This document shows, in pieces, positions 14,717 to 24,421 of a stretch of 33,602 bases of DNA. This stretch comes from an uncultured Paracoccaceae bacterium (GTDB lineage: Bacteria; Pseudomonadota; Alphaproteobacteria; Rhodobacterales; Rhodobacteraceae). The notes beneath the pieces are model-generated. The model was not told the DNA's origin, made no database searches, and worked only from the letters and a program-made list of their open reading frames with translations. Both the position numbers and the translations under genes were made by a program. The stretch's first letter is position 1. Each line of letters begins with the position of its first letter. The stretch is taken from assembly GCA_905181985.1 (NCBI GenBank), contig CAJIZW010000052.1, forward strand, positions 1 through 33,602, in the 5' to 3' direction.

Positions 14717-15472
14717 TCAGGTTAGAACCCCATCATAAAGGAGTTTAGTTCCAGCTAAAAACAACAAAATATATGTAAAAATAAAAAATAACGACTCTGG
14801 TATAATTTTATGGGCATACGCTCCAGCTATTGTACCAAAAACTGCTACTGGTGCTAGTAATAAGTCAATCTTTAGAGTTTCCCAAGTAAAAAAACCTAGA
14901 AAACTGTAAGGGGCAATTTTAAAAATATTTATCGCCCAAAATGAAATTACTGTGGTCGACTGATAAAGTGTTTTATTCATTTTTTGAGATAAAAGAAATA
15001 AGGCTACTGGTGGCCCACCTGCATGGCTTATGAAGCTAGTGAAGCCGGCACTAATACCAATAAATAAGCCTATTTTATGATTAAATTTTATTCTAGGTAT
15101 TTTTAGTGTGAAGAGGTTTTTTATGACTTCAAAGCAAACGAAACCTATTGAGATTAACCCAAGAAGAATTTGTATCAGGTTAGGACTTGCTGCTCGATAA
15201 AAAAAGATAGCTATAATTACACCAAATAAACCACCTAGAATAAGAACTTTTGCGTTGATATAATCCCATTTTTTCCAGTATAGCTTTAAAGATACGGCAT
15301 CCATTAACATCAGTAATGGTAACATAATCCCCAATGCTTGAGTGGGTTCAACCACAAGAGCAAGAATAGGTATGCATATAAAAGAGGCCCCACTGCCAAA
15401 GCCTCCTTTTGAAATACCAGCCAGGAGTACAGCAAGGATTGAAAGAACAATAAAAAACGTACTAATATCCAT
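14717..15472 (-). CDS. TauE/SafE-family sulfite exporter-like permease
   Basis: A 251-residue integral membrane protein with about eight hydrophobic helices and almost no soluble part. The N-terminal repeat has GISKGGFGSGASFICIPIL (19-37) and the second repeat has GFTSFISHAGGPPVALFLL, which are the paired TauE/SafE (DUF81) motifs. Family members export sulfite, sulfoacetate or other small anions; which one is transported here cannot be read from sequence. It sits between the sdh operon and mdh, divergent from mdh across 98 bp, and no sulfur-metabolism gene is nearby. Export of an organic acid would fit the neighbourhood but is only a guess. Confidence 0.9.
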   Translation of the reverse strand: MDISTFFIVLSILAVLLAGISKGGFGSGASFICIPILALVVEPTQALGIMLPLLMLMDAVSLKLYWKKWDYINAKVLILGGLFGVIIAIFFYRAASPNLIQILLGLISIGFVCFEVIKNLFTLKIPRIKFNHKIGLFIGISAGFTSFISHAGGPPVALFLLSQKMNKTLYQSTTVISFWAINIFKIAPYSFLGFFTWETLKIDLLLAPVAVFGTIAGAYAHKIIPESLFFIFTYILLFLAGTKLLYDGVLT

Positions 15473-15558
15473 ATAAATTTAAAACCAAATTATTTATGAT
15501 CTTAGCCTTGCGCGACTCTACTCAAAAGTCTAGATCTGACTCCGAAATTAATAAATAA

Positions 15559-16530
<972 letters not shown>

Positions 16531-16595
16531 GTTTAAAAAAATTTACTAGTCTCGGTTACTCTTAATAACACTTAATTAACGTTATTTATAGGTTT

Positions 16596-16605
16596 TGTGA
16601 TCACA
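16596..16605. promoter_or_regulatory. Predicted GntR operator, sucA distal copy (TGTGATCACA)
   Basis: Perfect palindrome in TTTTGTGATCACATA (16593-16607), sharing 15 identical bases with the gntR site. Its centre is 21 bp, two helical turns, from the second copy, so two dimers would bind the same DNA face. Confidence 0.72.
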
Positions 16606-16616
16606 TAAATTTTTAT

Positions 16617-16626
16617 TGTGATCACA
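16617..16626. promoter_or_regulatory. Predicted GntR operator, sucA proximal copy (TGTGATCACA)
   Basis: Perfect palindrome in ATTGTGATCACAAAA, 150 bp before the sucA ATG. It lies roughly 40 bp upstream of the candidate -35 element at 16668, which would suit an activator or an upstream repression complex. The T-run just after it might also end the mdh transcript. Confidence 0.72.
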
Positions 16627-16632
16627 AAACCA

Positions 16633-16655
16633 TTTTTTTTTACATTTTTTTTACA
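16633..16655. repeat. Two long T-runs in direct repeat
   Basis: Nine Ts (16633-16641) then ACA, eight Ts (16645-16652) then ACA: an 11-12 bp direct repeat immediately downstream of the paired operators. Phased T-tracts like these can bend DNA toward the sucA promoter; on the mdh transcript they could serve as a terminator tail. Confidence 0.5.
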
Positions 16656-16667
16656 TTCCTATTTATC

Positions 16668-16696
16668 TTGTCATTTTTCCGTGTCAGAAACTTAAT
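16668..16696 (+). promoter_or_regulatory. Candidate sucA promoter
   Basis: TTGTCA (16668-16673), a 17-base spacer and CTTAAT (16691-16696), leaving an approximately 75-base leader before the sucA ATG. The -35 is good and the -10 is mediocre. Confidence 0.33.
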
Positions 16697-16776
16697 TGGA
16701 GTAAAACCTCTATTATCGTCTGAGAAGATACTTTTACGAGTAGTCAATGGATTATAAAAATTAGTTGGATAATTTT

Positions 16777-19725
16777 ATGTCTGATAAGTTAAGTAATAAA
16801 GACCAAGAACCCTCCTCTGCAATGCAGGGTAGTAATACTTTGTACCTCGAGACCCTTTACCGGCGGTACCTAAAAGACAAGAATGCAGTTCATTCTAGTT
16901 GGAAAAGTTTTTTTGATAATTTAGAAAGCTCTTCAAGTCCGAGTGAAGATTGTAACATTGCACCCAGCTGGGCTAGAATTGATTGGCCCCCTGACGAAAG
17001 TAAGGAGGGTGCCAATTTCTTTGACGATGGTCAGGCTCAAAAAGTTTCAGAAAAATTAAATGCGTTAACTTCTAACTCAGTAGGTTCTGTGTCCGAGGAT
17101 ACAGTAAAAAGAGCCGTTTTAGATAGTATAAGAGCTTTAATGTTAATTAGAGCGTACAGAATTCTTGGTCATTTGGCTGCTGATCTAGATCCGTTGGGAA
17201 TGAGAGAGAAGCCACGGCACCCTGAGCTTAATCCTGAGAGTTATGGGTTTAAAGAATCTGATATGGATAGGCCAATTTTTATCGATAACGTACTTGGCCT
17301 GCAAATAGCATCAATTCGAGAGATTTTATCCATAGTTAAGAGAACTTACTGCGGAACTTTTGCACTTCAATATATGCATATATCGAACCCTGAAGAAGCT
17401 AGTTGGTTAAAAGAACGAATCGAGGGGTTAGGCAAAGAGATCCAGTTTTCCAAAAGGGGTCGTAAAGCAATTCTAAATAAACTTGTTGAAGCAGAGGGCT
17501 TTGAGAAATTCCTTCATGTAAAATATATGGGGACCAAGAGGTTTGGACTTGATGGTGGTGAAAGCCTTATCCCAGCCATGGAGCAAATAATAAAACGTGG
17601 CGGGGCAAGGGGAGTTGAAGATATAATTATTGGTATGCCGCACCGAGGAAGACTATCAGTTTTAACAAACGTATTAGCAAAACCTTATAAAGCAATTTTC
17701 AATGAGTTTCAGGGAGGTAGTTTTAAACCGGAGGATGTAGATGGTTCGGGGGATGTTAAGTATCACCTAGGAGCTTCCTCAGATCGTGAATTTGATGGCA
17801 ACTCGGTTCACCTTTCTTTGTCGGCTAATCCTTCACACCTTGAAGCGGTTAACCCTGTCGTATTAGGAAAAGCGAGAGCAAAGCAAGATCAATTAGATGA
17901 TCATGAACGTAGTCGTGTGTTGCCTGTTCTTATACATGGTGACGCAGCTTTTGCTGGGCAAGGTGTGGTGGCAGAAGGTTTTGGATTATCTGGCCTGCGT
18001 GGTCATAAGACTGGAGGAACAATCCATATCATTGTGAATAATCAAATAGGTTTCACAACAGCGCCACATCTAAGTAGATCTAGCCCATATCCGACAGATA
18101 TTGCGTTAATGGTTCAAGCACCAATATTTCATGTTAATGGGGACGATCCCGAGGCGGTGGTACATGCCGCCAAAGTTGCTACAGAATTTCGGCAAATATT
18201 CCATAAAGATGTGGTCTTAGATATAATTTGTTACCGGCGCTTTGGCCATAATGAGGGTGACGAACCTATGTTCACCAATCCTTTAATGTATAACAGAATT
18301 AAAAAGCAAAAAACGACTTTAGCACTTTATGAGGAACGACTTATAGCTGAAGGCTTGATTTCATCAGATGAAGTTAAGAAAGCCAAGGTAGAATTTCAAT
18401 TAAAGTTGAATGAGGAGTTTGAGGCAGGAAAAAACTATAAACCCGGTAAGGCCGACTGGTTAGACGGAAAATGGGCGCATTTGAAAAGAGATAATAAAGT
18501 TTATCAGAGGGGTGATAAGTTTGTTTCTAAAAAAACCTTTGATGAAATTAGTAAGGCTTTGATTGCAACTCCTGCTAATTTTGAGATACATAAAACCGTA
18601 GCAAGATTACTTTCTGAGAAACAAAAAATGTTTAGTGATAGTGCCAATATAGATTGGTCTACTGCAGAAGCCTTGGCTTTCGGTTCACTTTTAATAGAGG
18701 GATACCCTGTCCGGCTTTCGGGACAGGATTCAGCAAGAGGAACATTTAGTCAAAGGCACTCTGCTCTAGTAGATCAAAGGACAGAAAAACGATATTACCC
18801 TCTTAATAATATAAGGGAAGGACAAGCCAAGTTTGAAGTAATTGACTCTATGCTTTCAGAATATGCGGTTCTAGGCTTTGAATATGGATATTCCTTAGCT
18901 GAACCAAACTCTTTGGTTCTTTGGGAGGCGCAATTTGGAGATTTTGCTAATGGCGCTCAAATTATGTTTGATCAGTTTATTAGCTCTGGAGAGTCTAAAT
19001 GGTTAAGAATGTCTGGACTGGTTATGTTGCTACCTCATGGGTTTGAGGGGCAGGGCCCGGAGCACTCTTCTGCGAGATTAGAACGTTTTTTACAAATGTG
19101 TGGAGGAGAAAACTGGATAGTAGCTAACTGCTCGACTCCAGCTAATTATTTTCATATTTTACGACGCCAAATGCATCGCTCATTTAGAAAACCCCTAGTT
19201 TTAATGACTCCTAAATCTCTTTTAAGAAATAAATTAGCAACCTCGAAAGTTTCTGATTTCTTAAAAGGTTCTAGCTTTCATCGTATCCTGCATGATGATG
19301 CTGAGAAGGAGGGTTCAATGCTAAAGTTAAAGCAAGACTCACATATTAAACGCGTCATTCTGTGCTCGGGAAAAGTTTATTATGATTTACACCAGGCTAG
19401 AGAAGTAAGAGATATCGATGATATCTATATCCTACGTTTTGAACAATTTTATCCGTTCCCATCAAGTGCAGCTATTAATGAGTTAAAGAGATTCAAAAAT
19501 GCTGAAATAATTTGGTGTCAAGAGGAGCCAAAAAACCAAGGTGCATGGACTTTTATGGAACCTAATATTGAATGGGTTCTAACCAAAATTAAGACAAAGT
19601 TCAAAAGGGCATCATACGTTGGAAGACCAGCTTCTGCATCGCCGGCCACCGGTTTGGCATCCCAACATATAATACAGCAGAATGCTCTAATTGATGAAGC
19701 ATTAACAATAGGAGTTAAAAAATGA
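16777..19725 (+). CDS. sucA: 2-oxoglutarate dehydrogenase E1 component
   Basis: Thiamine-diphosphate decarboxylase of the 2-oxoglutarate dehydrogenase complex, yielding succinyl groups for SucB. The ATG at 16777 was chosen over an in-frame TTG four codons earlier; it gives 982 residues, normal for the class. Visible elements: an N-terminal E2-binding segment [15 protein letters not shown], the E1o motif [15 protein letters not shown], the ThDP/Mg site GDAAFAGQG (from 388) with VNNQIGFTT (from about 420), [11 protein letters not shown], and in the C-terminal half [16 protein letters not shown] and [20 protein letters not shown]. It overlaps sucB by 4 bp (ATGA). Two TGTGATCACA palindromes lie upstream. 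The gene heads sucA-sucB-lpd-sdhB. Confidence 0.98.
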   Translation: MSDKLSNKDQEPSSAMQGSNTLYLETLYRRYLKDKNAVHSSWKSFFDNLESSSSPSEDCNIAPSWARIDWPPDESKEGANFFDDGQAQKVSEKLNALTSNSVGSVSEDTVKRAVLDSIRALMLIRAYRILGHLAADLDPLGMREKPRHPELNPESYGFKESDMDRPIFIDNVLGLQIASIREILSIVKRTYCGTFALQYMHISNPEEASWLKERIEGLGKEIQFSKRGRKAILNKLVEAEGFEKFLHVKYMGTKRFGLDGGESLIPAMEQIIKRGGARGVEDIIIGMPHRGRLSVLTNVLAKPYKAIFNEFQGGSFKPEDVDGSGDVKYHLGASSDREFDGNSVHLSLSANPSHLEAVNPVVLGKARAKQDQLDDHERSRVLPVLIHGDAAFAGQGVVAEGFGLSGLRGHKTGGTIHIIVNNQIGFTTAPHLSRSSPYPTDIALMVQAPIFHVNGDDPEAVVHAAKVATEFRQIFHKDVVLDIICYRRFGHNEGDEPMFTNPLMYNRIKKQKTTLALYEERLIAEGLISSDEVKKAKVEFQLKLNEEFEAGKNYKPGKADWLDGKWAHLKRDNKVYQRGDKFVSKKTFDEISKALIATPANFEIHKTVARLLSEKQKMFSDSANIDWSTAEALAFGSLLIEGYPVRLSGQDSARGTFSQRHSALVDQRTEKRYYPLNNIREGQAKFEVIDSMLSEYAVLGFEYGYSLAEPNSLVLWEAQFGDFANGAQIMFDQFISSGESKWLRMSGLVMLLPHGFEGQGPEHSSARLERFLQMCGGENWIVANCSTPANYFHILRRQMHRSFRKPLVLMTPKSLLRNKLATSKVSDFLKGSSFHRILHDDAEKEGSMLKLKQDSHIKRVILCSGKVYYDLHQAREVRDIDDIYILRFEQFYPFPSSAAINELKRFKNAEIIWCQEEPKNQGAWTFMEPNIEWVLTKIKTKFKRASYVGRPASASPATGLASQHIIQQNALIDEALTIGVKK

Positions 19726-20969
19726 TACAGGTACGCGTGCCGACACTCGGAGAGAGTGTAACTGAAGCTACGGTCGCAACTTGGTTCAAGAAGATTGGAG
19801 ACCCAATTGCTATTGATGAAATGATGTGTGAGCTTGAAACTGATAAAGTTACGGTAGAAGTTCCATCTCCAATAAATGGTATCTTAGGGAAAATAATTTC
19901 TGGAGAGGGGACTACGGTAGCTATCGGGGCATTATTAGCAGAAATAACGGAAGATGCCTTAGTTCAACAAACAAAAACAAGAAATGAGCAAGAGATAATA
20001 AAGCCGCCAGAACAAAGTACTTCTTCTGCAATTGACGATGTTTCAGTAGAGAATTTAGACATCCAAACCCCTGTCGATGATAGCTTAAAGAATGCTCCGT
20101 CAGCAATAAAGCTAATGGCAGAAAATAGCCTATTGGTTGGTGATGTGGAAGGGACGGGAAGAGACGGTAGAGTAATGAAAGAAGATGTGGTGACAGTTTT
20201 AAACAACTCTGCTGCGACTACAGTGCTTCCTGACATGTCATCCTCTACTCAAGTCGAGAGCCAGGGTTCTAACACAGAGGAGCGAGTGAAAATGACACGC
20301 CTCCGTAAAACAATAGCGGAGCGGTTAAAGAAAAGTCAAAATACTTCAGCGATGCTTACAACCTATAACGAAGTGGATATGACTGAGGTTATGGATTTAA
20401 GAGCTAAATACAAAAGTTCATTCGAAACCAAACATGGCGTAAAGTTGGGTTTCATGTCATTTTTTGTTAAGGCTTGCTGTCACGCTCTTTTTGAAATTCC
20501 AGAGGTAAACTCTGAAATTGATGGTGAATATATAATCTATAAAAAATATGTAAATATGGGGATAGCAACTGGCACACCATCTGGATTAGTGGTGCCAGTT
20601 ATAAACAATGCGGAGACTCTATCCTTTGCCGAGTTGGAGAAAAAAATCTCGGAGAAATCTAACAAAGCTCGGGAAGGACTTTTGTTGATAGAGGATATGC
20701 AGGGTGGTTCGTTTACAATATCAAATGGTGGTGTTTATGGTTCTCTTATGAGTTCGCCTATTTTGAATCCCCCTCAGTCGGGCATTTTAGGGATGCATAA
20801 AATACAAGACCGCCCGGTTGTTATCGATGGAAAAATAGAAATTCGGCCAATGATGTACTTAGCACTCACCTATGACCATCGGGTTGTGGATGGAAAAGGT
20901 GCCGTTACTTTTTTAGTTCGAGTTAAAGACGCCTTAGAAGACCCTAGAAGGTTGTTAATTGATTTGTGA
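19722..20969 (+). CDS. sucB: Dihydrolipoyllysine succinyltransferase (E2 of 2-oxoglutarate dehydrogenase)
   Basis: Core acyltransferase that moves the succinyl group from E1-bound ThDP via lipoate to CoA. The 415 residues divide into one lipoyl domain (1-75) with Lys42 in [14 protein letters not shown], a linker rich in Thr/Ser/Glu, the peripheral-subunit binding domain (about 92-130, [13 protein letters not shown]...[12 protein letters not shown]), and a catalytic domain with [14 protein letters not shown] and [15 protein letters not shown] (His386, Asp390). Translation is coupled to sucA by the ATGA overlap. The lpd gene follows after 121 bp. All catalytic residues are in place. Confidence 0.98.
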   Translation: MIQVRVPTLGESVTEATVATWFKKIGDPIAIDEMMCELETDKVTVEVPSPINGILGKIISGEGTTVAIGALLAEITEDALVQQTKTRNEQEIIKPPEQSTSSAIDDVSVENLDIQTPVDDSLKNAPSAIKLMAENSLLVGDVEGTGRDGRVMKEDVVTVLNNSAATTVLPDMSSSTQVESQGSNTEERVKMTRLRKTIAERLKKSQNTSAMLTTYNEVDMTEVMDLRAKYKSSFETKHGVKLGFMSFFVKACCHALFEIPEVNSEIDGEYIIYKKYVNMGIATGTPSGLVVPVINNAETLSFAELEKKISEKSNKAREGLLLIEDMQGGSFTISNGGVYGSLMSSPILNPPQSGILGMHKIQDRPVVIDGKIEIRPMMYLALTYDHRVVDGKGAVTFLVRVKDALEDPRRLLIDL

Positions 20970-21090
20970 GATGTTTTAGATAAAAATTAAGTTAGTTTGT
21001 TAGTTTTTCAAAATTGATGAGAAGGCAGGACGAAATGTATTCCAAGGTAATTCTATTTAAAAGTCAGTTCTATCAGTGTGGGTCTCGATT

Positions 21091-22479
21091 ATGACTAACT
21101 ATGATGTAATTATTATTGGTTCAGGACCTGGAGGGTATGTGTGTGCTATAAAATGTGCGCAATTAGGGTTAAAGACTGCCTGCATTGAGGGTAATGAAAA
21201 GCTCGGAGGGACGTGTCTAAATATTGGATGTATTCCATCAAAAGCGCTGCTTTATGCAAGCCATCAGCTATATGAAGCAAAGCACAACTTTGAAAAAATG
21301 GGACTTATTGGTAAAGCTCCAAATGTTCATTTACAAAAAATGATGGAGTATAAAGACGATATAATAAACCAAAATACAAAAGGAATAGAGTTTTTATTTA
21401 AAAAAAATAAAGTTCATCTGATTAAAGGTTGGGCCTCAATCAAGTCCAATACAGAGGTTGTGGTAGATAAAAAAATTTATCAAACTAAAAATATAGTAAT
21501 TGCTTCTGGCTCTAAACCAACTTCAATACCGAATGTGAACATTGATGAGAAGCTAGTGGTTACTTCTACTGGCGCACTGTCACCTAAAAGTATACCAGAC
21601 AAACTTATTATCGTCGGAGCTGGTGTGATTGGCTTAGAGCTTGGGTCAGTGTATTCTAGATTAGGTTCTTCAGTTAAAGTTATTGAGTTTTCAGATAAAA
21701 TTACACCTGGTATGGACTCCGGTTTACAAAAACATTTTAAACGGATTTTAACGAAGCAAGGTTTAGAGTTTGAAATGAATGCGGCAGTGACAAGTACAAA
21801 AACGTTTAAAAATAAAGTTAAAGTTAATTATATAAAAAATGCGGACAAGAGTGAGCACAGCGATGAAGCTGGTATGGTACTTATTGCTACTGGAAGAACA
21901 CCAGTAATCGATCACCTTCAGCTAAGTGAATTGAATATTCAGGTCTCTCCGACTGGAAGAGTTGTGACTGATGGTAACTGGATGACGAATATTAATGGGA
22001 TCTATGCCATTGGAGATGTGATAGATGGGCCAATGTTGGCACATAAGGCTGAAGATGAAGGTATAGCGGTTGCAGAATTGCTTGCAGGGCAGAAGGGTCA
22101 TGTTAACTATGGTTTAATCCCTAGCGTAATTTATACGCACCCAGAGGTTGCTAGTGTTGGCAAGACAGAAGACGATCTAAAAAAGGAAAGCATAGAATAT
22201 AAAGCTGGTAAATTTAATTTTATGGGCAATGGTCGCGCAAAAGCGACGTTTTCTTCTGAGGGTTTTGTCAAGATTCTAACAGATGCAAATAGTGATAAGA
22301 TTTTAGGTGCTCATATTATAGGGCCAATGGCTGGAGACTTAATCCATGAGATATGCGTTGCAATGGAGTTTGGAGCTTCTGCAGAAGATTTAGCTCGAAC
22401 CTGTCATGCACACCCAACATATTCGGAGGCAGTAAGAGAAGCTGCATTAGCTTGTGGAGTGGGTGCTATTCATGGATGA
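21091..22479 (+). CDS. lpd: Dihydrolipoyl dehydrogenase (E3)
   Basis: FAD/NAD disulfide oxidoreductase that reoxidises dihydrolipoamide of 2-oxoacid dehydrogenases. I took the ATG at 21091 ([17 protein letters not shown]) rather than a GTG five codons earlier, as the FAD motif normally starts about six residues in; length is then 462. The redox pair is Cys42/Cys47 in [16 protein letters not shown], the NAD motif is [20 protein letters not shown], and the C-terminal [13 protein letters not shown] holds the catalytic His/Glu. A short reading frame (ATG 21035, stop 21092-21094) overlaps this start as ATGA. Placement after sucAB marks it as the E3 of this complex, probably shared with others. Confidence 0.97.
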   Translation: MTNYDVIIIGSGPGGYVCAIKCAQLGLKTACIEGNEKLGGTCLNIGCIPSKALLYASHQLYEAKHNFEKMGLIGKAPNVHLQKMMEYKDDIINQNTKGIEFLFKKNKVHLIKGWASIKSNTEVVVDKKIYQTKNIVIASGSKPTSIPNVNIDEKLVVTSTGALSPKSIPDKLIIVGAGVIGLELGSVYSRLGSSVKVIEFSDKITPGMDSGLQKHFKRILTKQGLEFEMNAAVTSTKTFKNKVKVNYIKNADKSEHSDEAGMVLIATGRTPVIDHLQLSELNIQVSPTGRVVTDGNWMTNINGIYAIGDVIDGPMLAHKAEDEGIAVAELLAGQKGHVNYGLIPSVIYTHPEVASVGKTEDDLKKESIEYKAGKFNFMGNGRAKATFSSEGFVKILTDANSDKILGAHIIGPMAGDLIHEICVAMEFGASAEDLARTCHAHPTYSEAVREAALACGVGAIHG

Positions 22480-22528
22480 GACCAAAAAATATATATACGC
22501 AATACCCAAAAATAGTTAGGGACAAGAA

Positions 22529-23308
22529 ATGGTAGAACTTAAGTTACCCAAGAACTCTAGGATAAGTAATGGTAAAATATGGCCGGAACCAGAAAACTCT
22601 AATAATGTTAGAAAATTTAGAGTTTACCGTTGGAATCCTGATGATGAGAAAAACCCAGCAGTGGACACCTACTATGTAGATATGGATTCATGTGGTCCAA
22701 TGGTTCTCGATGCACTAATAAAAATTAAGAGTGAAATAGATCCAACTTTGACCTTTAGGCGATCCTGTCGTGAAGGGATATGTGGCTCTTGTGCAATGAA
22801 TATAGATGGAACAAACACGCTTGCATGTCTTTGTGGCATGGATGAAATTAGTGGTGACGTAAAAATTTATCCATTACCTCACATGGAGGTAGTTAAAGAT
22901 TTAATCCCAGACTTGACTAACTTCTATGCTCAGCATGCAGCTATTATGCCGTGGTTAGAGACTCAAACGGAACGACCGGAGAAGGAATGGAGGCAGTCTA
23001 TCGAAGATAGAGAAAAATTAGATGGACTATATGAGTGTGTAATGTGTGCATCGTGTTCGACAGCCTGCCCTTCATACTGGTGGAATAGTGATCGATATAT
23101 GGGCCCAGCCGCTCTTTTAAATGCGTATAGATGGGTTATAGACTCTCGAGATGAAGCAAAAGAGAAGAGATTAGATGAGTTGGAAGATTCTTTTAAACTG
23201 TACAGTTGTCATACAATAATGAACTGTACGAAAACTTGTCCAAAAGGATTAAACCCTGCAAAGGCGATCTCCTCATTAAAGCAAATGATGGTGGAAAGGC
23301 ACAAGTAA
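22529..23308 (+). CDS. sdhB: Succinate dehydrogenase iron-sulfur subunit
   Basis: Carries electrons from SdhA flavin to the quinone site through three clusters. In the 259-residue product the [2Fe-2S] ligands are C80, C85, C88 and C100 ([17 protein letters not shown]), the [4Fe-4S] ligands C170, C173, C176 with C237, and the [3Fe-4S] ligands C180, C227, C233, by family pattern ([16 protein letters not shown] and [14 protein letters not shown]). AGGGAC precedes the ATG. It lies 49 bp after lpd on the plus strand, separated from sdhCDA (minus strand, about 9 kb away). SDH stoichiometry would then depend on co-regulation of two operons, which the shared palindromes could provide. Confidence 0.97.
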   Translation: MVELKLPKNSRISNGKIWPEPENSNNVRKFRVYRWNPDDEKNPAVDTYYVDMDSCGPMVLDALIKIKSEIDPTLTFRRSCREGICGSCAMNIDGTNTLACLCGMDEISGDVKIYPLPHMEVVKDLIPDLTNFYAQHAAIMPWLETQTERPEKEWRQSIEDREKLDGLYECVMCASCSTACPSYWWNSDRYMGPAALLNAYRWVIDSRDEAKEKRLDELEDSFKLYSCHTIMNCTKTCPKGLNPAKAISSLKQMMVERHK

Positions 23309-23365
23309 ACATTTTATTTTATATCGATTTGCGCATTAATAAGTTGATGAAAAAATAGGTTTTAT

Positions 23366-24136
23366 TTAATGTCCAAAGGGGTCTGATGAATATATTACTT
23401 CTTTTAAGTATAACCCGTTAGGTGTACATACCGGTCCACAAGCAGGGCGTGATTTCGCATTTAGAGCTCTGTTAACCTCTAAGGGCGACCATTTTCCAGC
23501 CCCCACACGCTCTAGCGTGCCTACAAAGCTCCGTATTTGATTATGTAAGTAAGAGCGAGCTTTAAACAAAAACTGGTACTCTACCCCGTTAGGAATATCA
23601 ATTTTATTTATTTCAATAGAGTCAATCGTTCGAATTGGGGACTGAGCTTGACAGAGTGTTGACCTAAATGTTGTGAAGTCATGCGTTCCTACTAGAAAGG
23701 AAGCTCCTTCCTGCATTAAGCCCCAATCTAATTTATGTTTTATATGCCAAACTAAATTTCTGTGATGAGTAAGTGGTGCCCGGCGGACTACTAACTTAAA
23801 GATGTAATGTCGATTAATAGCAGAAAACCGTGCATGCCAATTTTTTTCTACCTCTGCTGCACGAATAATCGAAATTGGGTGAGGTTTTAAATGGAAGTTA
23901 ATGGCTTCTGATAACCGGAATGGGTCCCAGTTTTTTGATAGATTCACATGTGCGACCTGGCCAAGTGCATGAACACCAGCATCTGTTCGCCCTGCACCAA
24001 CTAGTTTTGGTTGATTATTATCTAAGTTCGATAGAGCAGTTTCAATCTCACCTTGAATCGTAGGTAAGCCAATTTGTGACTGCCAACCAAAAAACTGTGA
24101 TCCAGTATATTCAATTTTCAGAGCGTATTTTGGCAT
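23366..24136 (-). CDS. truA: tRNA pseudouridine(38-40) synthase TruA
   Basis: Converts uridines 38-40 in tRNA anticodon arms to pseudouridine. The 256-residue protein begins MPKYALKIEYTGSQFFGWQ, the standard TruA opening, and has the catalytic Asp52 in GAGRTDAGVHALGQVAH. Later conserved stretches are NWHARFSAINRHYIF and FLFKARSYLHNQIRSFVGTL. It is convergent with sdhB (57 bp apart) and divergent from ileS. In many alphaproteobacteria truA follows fmt/def; that partner set is absent here, so this is a stand-alone copy. Confidence 0.96.
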   Translation of the reverse strand: MPKYALKIEYTGSQFFGWQSQIGLPTIQGEIETALSNLDNNQPKLVGAGRTDAGVHALGQVAHVNLSKNWDPFRLSEAINFHLKPHPISIIRAAEVEKNWHARFSAINRHYIFKLVVRRAPLTHHRNLVWHIKHKLDWGLMQEGASFLVGTHDFTTFRSTLCQAQSPIRTIDSIEINKIDIPNGVEYQFLFKARSYLHNQIRSFVGTLERVGAGKWSPLEVNRALNAKSRPACGPVCTPNGLYLKEVIYSSDPFGH

Positions 24137-24253
24137 ATTAGGGCTGCTTTACTTTAATTTATGATGCCTGGCGACTATAAATCACAACAGGTTGAGGGAT
24201 AATTATAAAATGATTCCTTTTTAAATGAAATAGTGCCCTAGGCTTTAATTTAC

Positions 24254-24282
24254 TTGACCTGTAATGGCACCTACCATATATC
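24254..24282 (+). promoter_or_regulatory. Candidate ileS promoter
   Basis: TTGACC (24254-24259), a 17-base spacer and TATATC (24277-24282). It predicts a leader of about 130 bases that includes the hairpin at 24325-24353. The 285-bp truA-ileS gap contains no gene that I can see. Confidence 0.42.
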
Positions 24283-24324
24283 ACCGGCTATGAATTTAAG
24301 TGTTTTAATTTTTAAAATTACTTT

Positions 24325-24353
24325 CCTGACAGTCTAGTCAACAAGACGTCAGG
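24325..24353 (+). promoter_or_regulatory. Stable leader hairpin upstream of ileS
   Basis: CCTGAC and GTCT pair with AGAC and GTCAGG (10 bp, one bulged A at 24331) around an 8-base loop. A second small stem, CACTT/AAGTG, follows about 10 bases later. No T-run follows the main stem, so it is not a terminator; a cis-regulatory leader is possible. Confidence 0.4.
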
Positions 24354-24421
24354 TTAAGCGAAGCACTTGTTAAAAGTGTTTGTGATTTCAGATATTTTTT
24401 TCAATAATCAAGGATGATAAG

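Noticed and set aside
16617-16655. Proximal operator plus T-runs as a classical mdh terminator
   Set aside because: The palindrome allows only about 4 bp of stem around a GATC loop, too weak for intrinsic termination; an operator role is better supported by the other copies.
24325-24353. ileS leader as a T-box riboswitch
   Set aside because: No T-box consensus or terminator/antiterminator pair is visible, and T-boxes are not expected in this class.
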